Positions 26,816 to 38,334 of a stretch of DNA of 64,000 bases are shown here, piece by piece. The notes below the pieces were generated by a model. It was not told where the DNA came from. It did no database searches and saw only the letters and a program-made list of their open reading frames with translations. This DNA is from Janibacter limosus (GTDB taxonomy: Bacteria; Actinomycetota; Actinomycetes; Actinomycetales; Dermatophilaceae). The stretch is taken from contig NZ_CP036164.1 of NCBI RefSeq assembly GCF_004295485.1, positions 372,001 to 436,000 on the forward strand, given 5' to 3'. The position numbers and the translations under genes are program-made. The number at the start of each line of letters is the position of its first letter. Within the stretch, counting starts at the first letter, position 1.

Positions 26816-27699
26816 TGGCCGGGCGAGACGACGTCGCGGCACGGCCGGACCCCCTTCCTCTGGCCGTCGTCGACAACCACACCCACCTCGACATCCGGCG
26901 GCACGACATCCCGGACGCCATCGCGCCTGACGGGCAGGGCGAGCGGACCACGGCCGACGTGGCCGCCGCGCTCGCGACGGCAGCCACGGTCGGGGTCGAC
27001 CGGGTCGTGCAGGTGGGGTGCGACCTCGAGAGCGCACGGTTCACCGTCGACCAGGTCGAGCGCCATCCGTCCATGCTGGGCGCGGTTGCGCTGCACCCCA
27101 ACGAGATCCCTGATCTCGCGGAGTCGGGCCGGCTCCAGGAGGCGTGGGACGAGATCGAGCGCCTCGCAGCGCACCCGAGGGTGCGTGCCATCGGGGAGAC
27201 CGGTCTCGACTACTTCCGCACCGGACCCGAGGGGCGCGCTGTGCAGCAGGAGTCCTTCCGCTGGCACATCGACCTGGCCAAGCGCACCGGCAAGGCCCTG
27301 CAGATCCATGACCGGGACAGCCACGAGGACGTCCTGCGAGTGCTCGCCGAGGAGGGGGCCCCGCAGACCACGGTCCTGCACTGCTTCAGCGGTGACCTCG
27401 CGATGGCGCGTGAGTGCGTCGAGCGGGGATACCTGCTGTCCTTCGCCGGGACCGTGACCTTCAAGAGCGCGGCAGGGTTGCGAGAGGCGCTGACCCACAC
27501 CCCGATCGACCAGGTGCTCGCCGAGACCGACGCGCCCTACCTGACCCCGTCGCCCGAGCGGGGCCGCGCCAATGCCCCCTACCTGCTGCCGCACACGGTC
27601 CGGGTCATGGCCGCAGCCCTCGGTGTCGACGTCGCGACGATGTGCACGGCGATCTCGGACAACAGCGAGCGCGTCTACGGTCCGTGGCGCACCTCATAG
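26815..27699 (+). CDS. tatD: TatD family metal-dependent hydrolase
   Basis: A 294-residue TIM-barrel hydrolase of the amidohydrolase superfamily; TatD enzymes are metal-dependent DNases. The metal site begins with NHTHLDI (His22 and His24), continues with GETGLDYFR (Glu), QIHDRDSHEDVL (His), VLHCFSGD (His) and ends with AETDAPYLTP (Asp). All are present and in order. The ATG overlaps the metG stop (TGATG). The metG-tatD-rpfB-rsmA-ispE order is the same as in Mycobacterium. Confidence 0.93.
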   Translation: MAGRDDVAARPDPLPLAVVDNHTHLDIRRHDIPDAIAPDGQGERTTADVAAALATAATVGVDRVVQVGCDLESARFTVDQVERHPSMLGAVALHPNEIPDLAESGRLQEAWDEIERLAAHPRVRAIGETGLDYFRTGPEGRAVQQESFRWHIDLAKRTGKALQIHDRDSHEDVLRVLAEEGAPQTTVLHCFSGDLAMARECVERGYLLSFAGTVTFKSAAGLREALTHTPIDQVLAETDAPYLTPSPERGRANAPYLLPHTVRVMAAALGVDVATMCTAISDNSERVYGPWRTS

Positions 27700-29188
<1,489 letters not shown>

Positions 29189-29240
29189 TCCCTTCGAGAC
29201 AGTTGCTGCGCAACCTCCTCAGGACACCGCCGCACCACTG

Positions 29241-29282
29241 ACGACGGACCCCCGAGACCTCACGGTCTCGGGGGTCCGTCGT
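29241..29282 (+). terminator. Intrinsic terminator between rpfB and rsmA
   Basis: A 19-bp perfect stem (29241-29259 with 29264-29282) closed by a TCAC loop, 52 nt after the rpfB stop. It would separate rpfB from rsmA-ispE, unlike a fully co-transcribed arrangement. Confidence 0.88.
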
Positions 29283-29327
29283 CACTGCGATTGCCGAAGC
29301 CTTCCCCTCGATGAATAGAGTCCCCTC

Positions 29328-30215
29328 ATGAGCACCGACCTGCCCGAGCCCGCTGCCGGCTCCGGCCTGCTCGGGGCCGTCCGCGTCCGCGAGCTGGCCG
29401 ACCGGCTGGGCGTGCGTCCCACCAAGCAGTGGGGGCAGAACTTCGTCGTCGATGCCAACACGGTGCGCCGCATCGTCCGGGCGGGGGACGTCACGCCCGA
29501 CGACCACGTCGTGGAGATCGGGCCGGGCCTCGGCTCGCTGACCCTCGCCCTGCTGGAGCAGGCCTCCCGGGTCACGGCCGTCGAGGTCGACCCGGTGCTG
29601 GCAGCGGCCCTGCCGGAGACCGTGGCGGTGCAGCTGCCCGGGGCGCAGGAGCGCCTCGAGGTCGTGCACGCCGACGCGCTGAGGGTCACCGAGCTGCCGG
29701 GGCCCGAGCCCACCGCGCTCGTGGCCAACCTGCCGTACAACATCTCCGTGCCGGTCGTGCTGCACTTCCTGGAGACCTTCCCGAGCATCGAGCGGGTGCT
29801 CGTCATGGTCCAGCTCGAGGTCGCCGAGCGACTGGCCGCGGGGCCGGGGAGCAAGACCTACGGGGTGCCGAGCGTCAAGGCGGCGTGGTGGGCCGAGGTG
29901 GGGCTCGCCGGCCGCGTCTCGCGCAGCATCTTCTGGCCCGTGCCCAATGTCGACTCCGGCCTCGTCAAGCTCGTGCGCCACGACCCACCGGTCACCGAGG
30001 CGACGCGCCAGCAGGTCTTCGCGGTCGTCGACGCTGCCTTCGCCCAGCGCCGCAAGACCCTGCGAGCGGCGTTGCGCGGCATCGCCGGGTCCGGTGAGGT
30101 GGCCGAGGCGGCCCTGCTGGCGGCCGGTGTCGACCCTCGCACGCGCGGTGAGCAGCTGGACGTTCTCGCCTTCGCTCGGATCACCGAGGAGCTCATGGCT
30201 AGGGTGACGGCATGA
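29328..30215 (+). CDS. rsmA: 16S rRNA (adenine1518-N6/adenine1519-N6) dimethyltransferase
   Basis: RsmA (KsgA) dimethylates two adjacent adenines near the 3' end of 16S rRNA late in small-subunit assembly. The 295-residue protein has [14 protein letters not shown], the SAM-binding [14 protein letters not shown], and the catalytic [15 protein letters not shown] (NLPY), then [10 protein letters not shown] and the C-terminal [14 protein letters not shown] at 29328. Its stop overlaps the ispE start by 4 nt. Confidence 0.97.
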   Translation: MSTDLPEPAAGSGLLGAVRVRELADRLGVRPTKQWGQNFVVDANTVRRIVRAGDVTPDDHVVEIGPGLGSLTLALLEQASRVTAVEVDPVLAAALPETVAVQLPGAQERLEVVHADALRVTELPGPEPTALVANLPYNISVPVVLHFLETFPSIERVLVMVQLEVAERLAAGPGSKTYGVPSVKAAWWAEVGLAGRVSRSIFWPVPNVDSGLVKLVRHDPPVTEATRQQVFAVVDAAFAQRRKTLRAALRGIAGSGEVAEAALLAAGVDPRTRGEQLDVLAFARITEELMARVTA

Positions 30216-31149
30216 CCTCCGTGCTCGAGCTGCCCGCGGCCGTGACCGTGCGTGCGCCGGCCAAGGTCAACCTCGAGCTCTTCGTCGGGCCGCTGCTCGA
30301 TGACGGCTACCACTCGCTGTCGACGGTCTACCAGGCCGTGGGGATCCACGACGACGTGACCGCGGCACCGTCCGACGAGTGGGGTTGCTCGGTCCGTGGG
30401 CGCGATGCCGACAAGGTGCCGACGGACGAGTCCAACCTCGCTCTGCGCGCTGCCCGTGCGCTCGCCGAGCACACCGGTGGGCAGGACCCCGTCCACTTGT
30501 CGATCCACAAGGAGATCCCGGTCGCCGGCGGCATGGCCGGCGGCTCCGCCGATGCTGCGGCTGCGCTCGTGGCGTGCGACGCACTGTGGGGCACGGACCT
30601 GCCCAAGGAGGAGCTCGAGGAGATCGCGGCTGGTATCGGCAGCGACGTCCCCTTCCTGCTGCACGGTGGGACCTGTGTGGGCTCGGGGCGTGGCGAGGTC
30701 GTCACCCCTGTCCTGGCCAAGGGGACCTATCACTGGGTCTTCGTCCCCTCCGCCGCGAGTGGCCTGTCGACGCCGATGGTCTACTCGGCCTTCGACCAGC
30801 GCCTGGCCGGCACCGCGATCCCGGAGCCGCGGCCCAGCACCGCGCTGATGAGCGCGTTGCGGTCGGGCGACCCGACCGCACTGGCACCCGTGCTCGACAA
30901 CGACCTGCAGGCTGACGCGATCGCCCTCCAACCGGCGATCGGTGAGCTCATCGAGGCAGCGATGGGCTTCGGCGCCCTGGCCGCGATCGTCTCCGGGTCG
31001 GGCCCGACCGTCGCGATGCTCGCCTCCGGCGCCGAGGGTGCCATCGACCTGGCCGTGGCTCTGACCGCATCCGGTGTCGCCGGAGACGTCCTGCGGGCGA
31101 CCGGGCCGACGCACGGTGCCCACATCCTGCCCACGGTGCGTGCCAGCTG

Positions 31150-31150
<1 letters not shown>
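30212..31150 (+). CDS. ispE: 4-diphosphocytidyl-2-C-methyl-D-erythritol kinase
   Basis: IspE phosphorylates CDP-methylerythritol in the MEP route to isoprenoids. The 312-residue GHMP kinase begins [15 protein letters not shown] (motif 1 with the Lys), has the ATP loop [17 protein letters not shown] (motif 2), and a C-terminal [13 protein letters not shown] (motif 3). ATG at 30212 overlaps rsmA by 4 nt, and its stop overlaps the ABC-F start (TGATG), so rsmA, ispE and the ABC-F gene look like one transcript. Confidence 0.96.
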
Positions 31151-32966
<1,816 letters not shown>

Positions 32967-32967
<1 letters not shown>

Positions 32968-32985
32968 CCCCGCTCAGGCGGGGGT
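32967..32985. terminator. Short convergent hairpin terminator
   Basis: ACCCCGC pairs with GCGGGG(G)T around TCAG, squeezed between the ABC-F stop and the convergent MarR (tamR) stop. Confidence 0.6.
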
Positions 32986-32987
32986 GG

Positions 32988-33494
32988 CTAGGCCTCGAAG
33001 GGAGCCAGCAGCCGCTTGAGCGCACGCGTCAGCGCATCCCGCTCGGCGGGTGCCATGTCGTCCAGGAGCTCGCCCTCGCGGGTCAGCAGGTCGGCCATCG
33101 CGGAGTCGACCGCGGCCTGACCCCCCTTCGTCAGGCGGACGATGACGCCGCGACGGTCGGTGGGCGACGGGAGGCGCTCGACCCATCCCTTGGTCGCCAG
33201 ACGGTCGATCCGGTTGGTCATGGTCCCGGACGTCACGAGGGTCTCCTGGACCAGACGGCCGGGGGAGAGCTCGTAGGGCTCGCCGGCGCGCCGCAGCGCC
33301 GACAGGACGTCGAACTCCCAGCCCTCGAGCTCGTGCCGGGCGAAGGCCGTGGTCCGGTCGAGGTCGAGCAGGCGGGCCAGCCGGGAGACCCGGGAGAAGA
33401 CATGGAGGGGCTCGACGTCGAGATCGGGGCGCTCGCGTCGCCATGCCTCGACGATCGCATCGACGTCGTCGGAGGGGTCGTGGCGGCTGGTCAT
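32988..33494 (-). CDS. tamR: MarR family regulator, TamR-like
   Basis: A 168-residue MarR-type winged helix: RLARLLDLDRTTAFARHELEGWEFDVLSALRRAG (long N-terminal extension), an HTH in LVQETLVTSGTMTNRIDRLATKGWVERL, the wing DRRGVIVRLTKGG, and C-terminal dimer helices. It is divergent from tam. In Streptomyces the MarR protein TamR sits in the same arrangement, binds the shared promoter and responds to trans-aconitate and related tricarboxylates; the same role is inferred here. ATG at 33494. An inverted repeat in the gap (33521-33534) fits its operator. Confidence 0.85.
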   Translation of the reverse strand: MTSRHDPSDDVDAIVEAWRRERPDLDVEPLHVFSRVSRLARLLDLDRTTAFARHELEGWEFDVLSALRRAGEPYELSPGRLVQETLVTSGTMTNRIDRLATKGWVERLPSPTDRRGVIVRLTKGGQAAVDSAMADLLTREGELLDDMAPAERDALTRALKRLLAPFEA

Positions 33495-33520
33495 GCATCG
33501 AGAATACCTGCCATCGTGAA

Positions 33521-33534
33521 TCTTGATGTCGAGA
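33521..33534. promoter_or_regulatory. Candidate TamR operator
   Basis: TCTTGATGTCGAGA in the 90-nt gap between tamR and tam: 6-bp arms TCTTGA and TCGAGA are complementary allowing one G-T step, an arrangement common to UrtR-type MarR operators. Flanking AA and CA extend it slightly. Confidence 0.6.
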
Positions 33535-33584
33535 CAAAACGTTCGTCGGCGGTTACGCTCGTCGGACGCTACCGAGGAGGCAAC

Positions 33585-34385
33585 ATGACAGTGACCTGGG
33601 ACCCGAGCCGGTACGGGCAGTTCTCCGACGAGAGAGCGCGCCCCTTCGCCGACCTCATGGGTCGCGTCGCGGCCACGCAGCCGCAGCTCGTCGTCGACCT
33701 GGGTTGCGGCAGCGGCCGGCTCACTCTCTCGCTCGCAGAGCGGTGGCCCCAGGCGCGCATCGTGGGTGTCGACAGCAGCCGCGAGATGTTGGCGGCCGCC
33801 CAGGCCTCGGACACCGACTCGCGGGTCGAGTGGGTGCAGGCCGACCTGGCCGACTGGGACATCGCCGGTCTGGGTGCCGCCCCTGACGTCATCGTCAGCA
33901 ACGCTGCCCTGCAGTGGGTCCCGCGCCACCTGCGGCTCATCGAGACCTGGTCCGCGGCGCTCGCGGACGGTGGCTGGTTCGCCCTGCAGGTGCCGGGCAA
34001 CTTCGACGCCCCGACGCACGCCTTGATGCGCGAGGTGGCGATCGACCACCCACGCAGCGGTGAGCTCGAGGCGGCCACCAAGCGCTACGGGGCCGGCGAC
34101 CCCTCGACCTACCTCCAGGTCCTCACCGCGGTGGGGCTCGCCGTGGACGCCTGGGAGACGACGTACACGCACGTGCTCGACCCCCGGGCCGAGAGCGACA
34201 ACCCTGTCCTGGACTGGGTGTCCGGCACCGGCCTGCGCCCGATGCTCGAGGTCCTGACGGACGAGGCCGAGCGTGCGGACTTCCTCGCCACCTATGCCGA
34301 GCGGGTGGCCACCGCCTACCCGCGGACGCCCGCGGGCGTGCTCCTGGCCTTCCGCCGGGTCTTCGCGGTGGGCCACAAGGCGTGA
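33585..34385 (+). CDS. tam: Trans-aconitate 2-methyltransferase
   Basis: Tam methylates trans-aconitate, an inhibitor of aconitase that forms spontaneously, using S-adenosylmethionine. The 266-residue protein has the SAM motif VVDLGCGSGRLTLSLAERWP (about 36-55), VGVDSSREMLAAA, and the family-specific SNAALQWVPRHLRLI, followed by GGWFALQVPGNFDAPTH, all typical of Tam. ATG at 33585 follows GAGGAGGC. It is divergent from the TamR-like regulator and overlaps the next gene by 4 nt. Confidence 0.92.
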   Translation: MTVTWDPSRYGQFSDERARPFADLMGRVAATQPQLVVDLGCGSGRLTLSLAERWPQARIVGVDSSREMLAAAQASDTDSRVEWVQADLADWDIAGLGAAPDVIVSNAALQWVPRHLRLIETWSAALADGGWFALQVPGNFDAPTHALMREVAIDHPRSGELEAATKRYGAGDPSTYLQVLTAVGLAVDAWETTYTHVLDPRAESDNPVLDWVSGTGLRPMLEVLTDEAERADFLATYAERVATAYPRTPAGVLLAFRRVFAVGHKA

Positions 34386-34741
34386 GCGTCGTCGGCCTGC
34401 ACCATGTCCAGATCGCCTGCCCGGCCGGCAGCGAGGACCGCCTGAGGGCCTTCTACTCCGGGGTGCTCGGTTTGCCCGAGATCCCCAAGCCGCCCGTGCT
34501 GGCCGCTCGGGGTGGCGTGTGGTTCCGCGTCGGTGACCACGAGCTGCACTGCGGGGTCGAAGGGGGCTTCCGCCCAGCCCTCAAGGCGCACCCGTGCCTG
34601 CTCGTCGAGGACATCGAGAGCGTGGCGGCGGCCGTCGCCGAGGCGGGCGGTGAGGTTCGCTGGGACGAGGCGATCCCCGGGACCCGTCGCTTCCACACCG
34701 ATGACCCCGTGGGCAACCGCGTCGAGCTGCAGCAGGCCTGA
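34382..34741 (+). CDS. VOC superfamily (glyoxalase/bleomycin resistance-like) protein
   Basis: A 119-residue single-module vicinal oxygen chelate protein: GLHHVQIACPAGSEDRLRAFYSGVLGL is the first beta-alpha-beta unit with a His metal ligand, HELHCGVEGGF supplies the second, and the C-terminal RRFHTDDPVGNRVELQQA ends with the usual Glu ligand. Substrate unknown. GTG at 34382 overlaps tam by 4 nt, so it is co-made with Tam and might act on a related metabolite. A palindrome follows its stop. Confidence 0.85.
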   Translation: MSVVGLHHVQIACPAGSEDRLRAFYSGVLGLPEIPKPPVLAARGGVWFRVGDHELHCGVEGGFRPALKAHPCLLVEDIESVAAAVAEAGGEVRWDEAIPGTRRFHTDDPVGNRVELQQA

Positions 34742-34752
34742 GCCGGAAACGT

Positions 34753-34772
34753 GCATTGCCCTATGGCAATGC
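34753..34772. repeat. 20-bp palindrome supplying the TetR stop codon (copy 1)
   Basis: GCATTGCCCTATGGCAATGC, 8-bp arms around CTAT, between convergent genes. On the minus strand it encodes the last residues Ala-Leu-Pro and the TAG stop of the TetR gene. A near-identical copy is at 46179-46198. Confidence 0.85.
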
Positions 34773-35393
34773 AGTCCCACCCAGGCCGGCGAGGCCGCGC
34801 CAGGCGAGCTTGGCCATGTGGGCGGCGACGACCTCCTTGTCGGGTGCGCGGGTCTCCAGCCACCACTGCCCGGTGAGGGAGACGAGGCCGACGAGCATCT
34901 GGGCGTACATCGGCGCGTGCTCGCCGTCGAGGCCGCGCGCCGCGAAGGCGTCGGAGAGCAGGTGGGACACCTCCGCCGCGACATCCGACATGAGCGAGGC
35001 ATAGGTCCCCGAGGGGGCCTGGCCCGCGACGTCGCGGACCAGGATGCGGAAGCCGTCGGGGGAGCCCTCGATGTAGTCGAGCAGCGCCAGCGCGGCCCGC
35101 TCGATCGTCTCGCGGTCGCTGCCGCCAGCGGTCAGGGCGGCCGTCACCCGGTCGGTCAGGTCGTTGAGCTCACGGTCGACGACGACGGCGTAGAGGCCCT
35201 CCTTGCCGCCGAAGTGCTCGTAGACGACCGGCTTGGAGACCACCGCCGTGGCCGCGATCTCCTCCACGGAGGTGCCCTCGACCCCCTTCGCAGCGAAGAC
35301 CCCTCGCCCCACGGCCACGAGCTGCTCCCGGCGGGCCGCGCCCGTCATCCGGGGTCCCCTGCGCAGGCGCGCGCCGTCCTCCTGGTCACTCAT
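34761..35393 (-). CDS. TetR family transcriptional regulator
   Basis: A 210-residue TetR regulator. The N-terminal HTH is textbook: RREQLVAVGRGVFAAKGVEGTSVEEIAATAVVSKPVVYEHFGGKEGLYAVVVDREL. The C-terminal helical domain would hold a ligand pocket. In Mycobacterium a TetR gene (Rv1019) lies by a tRNA-Gln gene and glmU/mfd, and this gene next to a tRNA-Gln-like gene may be its counterpart, although glmU is 17 kb away here. Its final three codons and stop lie inside a 20-bp palindrome. Confidence 0.9.
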   Translation of the reverse strand: MSDQEDGARLRRGPRMTGAARREQLVAVGRGVFAAKGVEGTSVEEIAATAVVSKPVVYEHFGGKEGLYAVVVDRELNDLTDRVTAALTAGGSDRETIERAALALLDYIEGSPDGFRILVRDVAGQAPSGTYASLMSDVAAEVSHLLSDAFAARGLDGEHAPMYAQMLVGLVSLTGQWWLETRAPDKEVVAAHMAKLAWRGLAGLGGTALP

Positions 35394-35459
35394 GTGACCA
35401 TTGTCGGTGAAGGCTGCCGCGAGAGTCGACTACCCTGACCGGTGCCGCCTCGGCGGCGT

Positions 35460-35538
35460 TCCCCGGTTGGTCTGCCGGCAGGGCCCGCCTGACTTTGAAT
35501 CAGGACTAGCGACGTAGGTTCGACTCCTACCCGGGGAG
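35460..35538 (+). tRNA. tRNA-Gln(UUG)-like gene, atypical proportions
   Basis: Acceptor TCCCCGG pairs with CCGGGGA; the anticodon arm is CCTGA-CTTTGAA-TCAGG with anticodon TTG (reads CAA, Gln); the T arm is GTAGG-TTCGACT-CCTAC. No 3' CCA is encoded. The D region allows GGTC/GGCC pairing but has extra nucleotides, and the variable region is 9 nt (ACTAGCGAC), giving 79 nt rather than the usual 72-73 for tRNA-Gln. The three clear stems make a tRNA likely; its identity is less sure. Confidence 0.7.
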
Positions 35539-35567
35539 CTCATCCGTCTTCAGGGACAATCACTCGC

Positions 35568-36953
35568 GTGACCGCACCACACGAGACGCCCACCCGACGT
35601 CGGCGCAGCCTCCCCCGCACGCTGATCACCGGTGTCGGCGTCCTCGCCCTCGTCGCGATGTTCGCCGCCGGTGTCGTCTCCTTCCTGCCCGGCGGGATCG
35701 CCGGGCTGACCGGCCGGGTCGGACCGGCCGAGGTCGAGGGCAAGGTGCTGTGGACGAGCGAGGACCTCGCGATCCAGCTGGGGCCCAACGGCTGGCTGAC
35801 CCACCCCGGAGAGGGCGGCGACTACATCGCCCGCAATGTGCGCACCGGCGAGTCGTGGACCATCGGCGACCTCTCCTCCCGACGGGAGATCACCCCCGAC
35901 GGGGTCGTCGTGCAGCCCGACGGCCAGCGGATCCTCGTGCAGCGCGAGGGAGCCACGCACACGACCTCCACGACGAAGATCCTCGCGGAGTTCGGCGACG
36001 ACCGGCTCTGGCCGGGCACCGACAGCCAGCTCGTCGGAGTGAGCGAGCGCCATGTCGCCGTGCTGACCTGCCTGGCCCCGAAGCCGTCGAGGCTCACGGA
36101 CGAGGTCGAGGGAGGGCGCGCCGTCCTCGCCGGGGTCGACCTCCGGGACGCCTCCGTCGACTGGACCAGGGACACGGGGGCGGGCTGCGGGGGCGACGTG
36201 GCCCAGAGCTCCTACCCGAGCACCTTGCCCGCGCAGCGCTACCTGCTCCTCGAGCCCGCCGAGGAGCAGATCATGGCGGTAGACCTGGACACCGGCTCGG
36301 TCGCCCAGCGGTGGTCCGGCGCCAAGCGCTACTGGTTCGCCGTCCAGGGAGAGCACGTGCTCGCGACGGACGGGCAGGGGACCGCGACGTGGAGCTCCCT
36401 GCGCACCGGCAAGCAGATCGACGAGGTGAGCTGCCCGTTGATGTCCGTCGGCGACCCGGGGGACACCTCGCGCCAGCTCTCGCCGGAGGCCACTCCCTTC
36501 GTCGAGTGCCGCGACAGCGTCCAGGCAGTCGGGGAGGACGGGTTCACCGAGATCGCCACGCCGCCCTTCGCCGAAGGGGAGCCGGTCGCCGACGGGGACG
36601 AGCTGGCGGTCGGGCACCTGGTCCTGCGACGGGAGGGCGCCATCATCCGTCTGAGCAATGGGCTGACCGGCAAGGCCATCGGTGACCTCGACGTCCCGGA
36701 GGACTTCGAGGTCGGGCGCTACGCACCATCGGGTCGGCTGGTCCACTTCGTGGCCTGGGAGGACGGCGGCCCCCGCAACACCGGCAGCTACCGTGCCTTC
36801 GACACGGTGACCGGGGAGCTGGTCGTCTCGACGGGTGAGGGGATGCGCACCGGCGCGGACGCCTCGCCCGACGGGATCATCGTCGTCGAGTCCGACGACG
36901 AGGACGTCGAGGGCACCCGGCTGTGGGTCGCTGGGACGAAGGAGTCCACGTGA
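35568..36953 (+). CDS. Membrane-anchored propeller-like protein, paralogue 1
   Basis: A 461-residue protein of no recognised family. A short basic N-terminus (TRRRRSLPR) precedes one transmembrane helix (about 21-42), and the rest is predicted outside the membrane. That part is beta-rich with repeated short motifs of the PQQ/WD-propeller kind (LGPNGWLTHPGEGG, VRTGESWTIGDL, LDTGSVAQRWSGA, LRTGKQIDEVSC, DTVTGELVVSTG). Six cysteines fall in conserved places shared with the next gene, suggesting disulfides. GTG at 35568. It overlaps its paralogue by 4 nt. Probably a sensor or scaffold outside the cell; function unknown. Confidence 0.7.
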   Translation: MTAPHETPTRRRRSLPRTLITGVGVLALVAMFAAGVVSFLPGGIAGLTGRVGPAEVEGKVLWTSEDLAIQLGPNGWLTHPGEGGDYIARNVRTGESWTIGDLSSRREITPDGVVVQPDGQRILVQREGATHTTSTTKILAEFGDDRLWPGTDSQLVGVSERHVAVLTCLAPKPSRLTDEVEGGRAVLAGVDLRDASVDWTRDTGAGCGGDVAQSSYPSTLPAQRYLLLEPAEEQIMAVDLDTGSVAQRWSGAKRYWFAVQGEHVLATDGQGTATWSSLRTGKQIDEVSCPLMSVGDPGDTSRQLSPEATPFVECRDSVQAVGEDGFTEIATPPFAEGEPVADGDELAVGHLVLRREGAIIRLSNGLTGKAIGDLDVPEDFEVGRYAPSGRLVHFVAWEDGGPRNTGSYRAFDTVTGELVVSTGEGMRTGADASPDGIIVVESDDEDVEGTRLWVAGTKEST

Positions 36954-38314
36954 GCACGACACCCCGCAAGGGCGCCGACCTGGCCAAGCTGGTGGCGACC
37001 CTCGTCGTCGCGACGCTCGCCGCCACCCTCGGCGGGTGGTGGCTGCTGACCGGGACCGGGGCCGGCGGGGTCGACGGTCGCGTCTTCTACACAGGTGATC
37101 GTCCGACCAGCATGACGATCGGCCCCAACGGATGGTTCGCCTACGCCGACGACGACGGCGAGTGGGTCGAGCACGCACCGACCGGTGAGCGCTGGGGAGG
37201 AGAGCGGCTCTACGGCGCGCCCGTCCTGACCTCAGACGGGGCAGCGGTGTCGACCCTCGGCCCGGACGTCCGCGTCGCGCGGGCGAGCGGCGTCGTGGTC
37301 ACCGAGGGCAGCGACCTGCTCGTCGCCCACGGCGACAAGGAGCTGCAGCCCGGCGACGAGGTCGAGGTCATCGGCCTGTCGGCACGGCACGCGGCAGTCG
37401 TCTCCTGCCTCTCGCCCGCCGGCGAGGCCCGCCTCGGCAAGGACGTCCCCGGGGGGCGGCTCGTCGTCTCGGGCATCGCGCTCGCGGACGGCCACGTGGC
37501 GTGGAGCCATGACACCGAGGTCGGGTGCGCCACCAGGCTCGCGACGCTCTACCCGCACGGGCTGCCCGAGCAGCGCCACGTCCTGATCACCCCCACCGAG
37601 GAGACCACCCAGGCGCTGGACCTCGACACCGGCACGATCGCCAGGACCTGGAAGCAGGCGCCGCGCGGACGGGTCATCGTGCGCCAGGACGAGGCGGTGC
37701 ACCGGACCGGCGACACGGTGACGGTGACCTCCCTTCGCTCGGGCAAGGAGCTGGCCCGCACCAGCTGCCCCGGAGCGCGGCTCGACGGGATCGGCGAGTC
37801 CGGTGGACGTCTGGCCGCGGAGGGGACACCGCTCGTGCGCTGCGGTGACGGCGTGCGGCTGCTCGGGGACGACGGCTTCGTCACCGTCGACAGTCCACCG
37901 GTCGGCGAGAGCCAGGAGGTCCCCGACGGTCGCTCGGTGGTCTTCGACCGCTTCCTCATCTCACGCAGCGGTGACTCGCTGACCCTCCGGGACGCCTTGG
38001 CCGACAAGGAGATCGGGACCATCGAGGTCCCTGACGGGTATCGCATCTCCACCAACGACCTGCGAGGTCGGCTCATCGGCTTCTACCGGCCGGCCGACAA
38101 GCTGCTGAGCGATGCTGCGGAGAGCGCCCACATCCTCGTCGACACCCGTACGGCCGAGCTCGTGGCCACGACGGACGACGACCTCTCACCCGGGGCAGAG
38201 GTCTCTACGGACGGGTACGCGATCCTCGGCGAGTACGTAGAGCGTCGGCGCAACCGCCCCCCGCGCAGCCACGCATGGCTGGTGGGTGTCGAGGACGTGC
38301 AGCGGCCGTCCTGA
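36950..38314 (+). CDS. Membrane-anchored propeller-like protein, paralogue 2
   Basis: A 454-residue protein with the same layout as the gene before it: basic N-terminus, one transmembrane helix (about 10-32), then a beta-rich domain. Shared blocks in the same order include TIGPNGWFAY, LSARHAAVVSCLSP, GGRLVVSGIALADGHVAWSHDT, LDTGTIARTWKQA, LRSGKELARTSCPG and a late TRTAELVATTDDDLSPG. Cysteines are conserved between the two. GTG at 36950 overlaps the preceding stop (GTGA). The pair arose by tandem duplication and has diverged substantially. Function unknown. Confidence 0.7.
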   Translation: MSTTPRKGADLAKLVATLVVATLAATLGGWWLLTGTGAGGVDGRVFYTGDRPTSMTIGPNGWFAYADDDGEWVEHAPTGERWGGERLYGAPVLTSDGAAVSTLGPDVRVARASGVVVTEGSDLLVAHGDKELQPGDEVEVIGLSARHAAVVSCLSPAGEARLGKDVPGGRLVVSGIALADGHVAWSHDTEVGCATRLATLYPHGLPEQRHVLITPTEETTQALDLDTGTIARTWKQAPRGRVIVRQDEAVHRTGDTVTVTSLRSGKELARTSCPGARLDGIGESGGRLAAEGTPLVRCGDGVRLLGDDGFVTVDSPPVGESQEVPDGRSVVFDRFLISRSGDSLTLRDALADKEIGTIEVPDGYRISTNDLRGRLIGFYRPADKLLSDAAESAHILVDTRTAELVATTDDDLSPGAEVSTDGYAILGEYVERRRNRPPRSHAWLVGVEDVQRPS

Positions 38315-38334
38315 GCGTCGAGTCCGTCGACCGC

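Noticed and set aside
35460..38314. Integrated element at a tRNA
   Set aside because: The propeller-like genes follow a tRNA-like gene, but there is no integrase, no repeated tRNA 3' end and no clear change of base composition.
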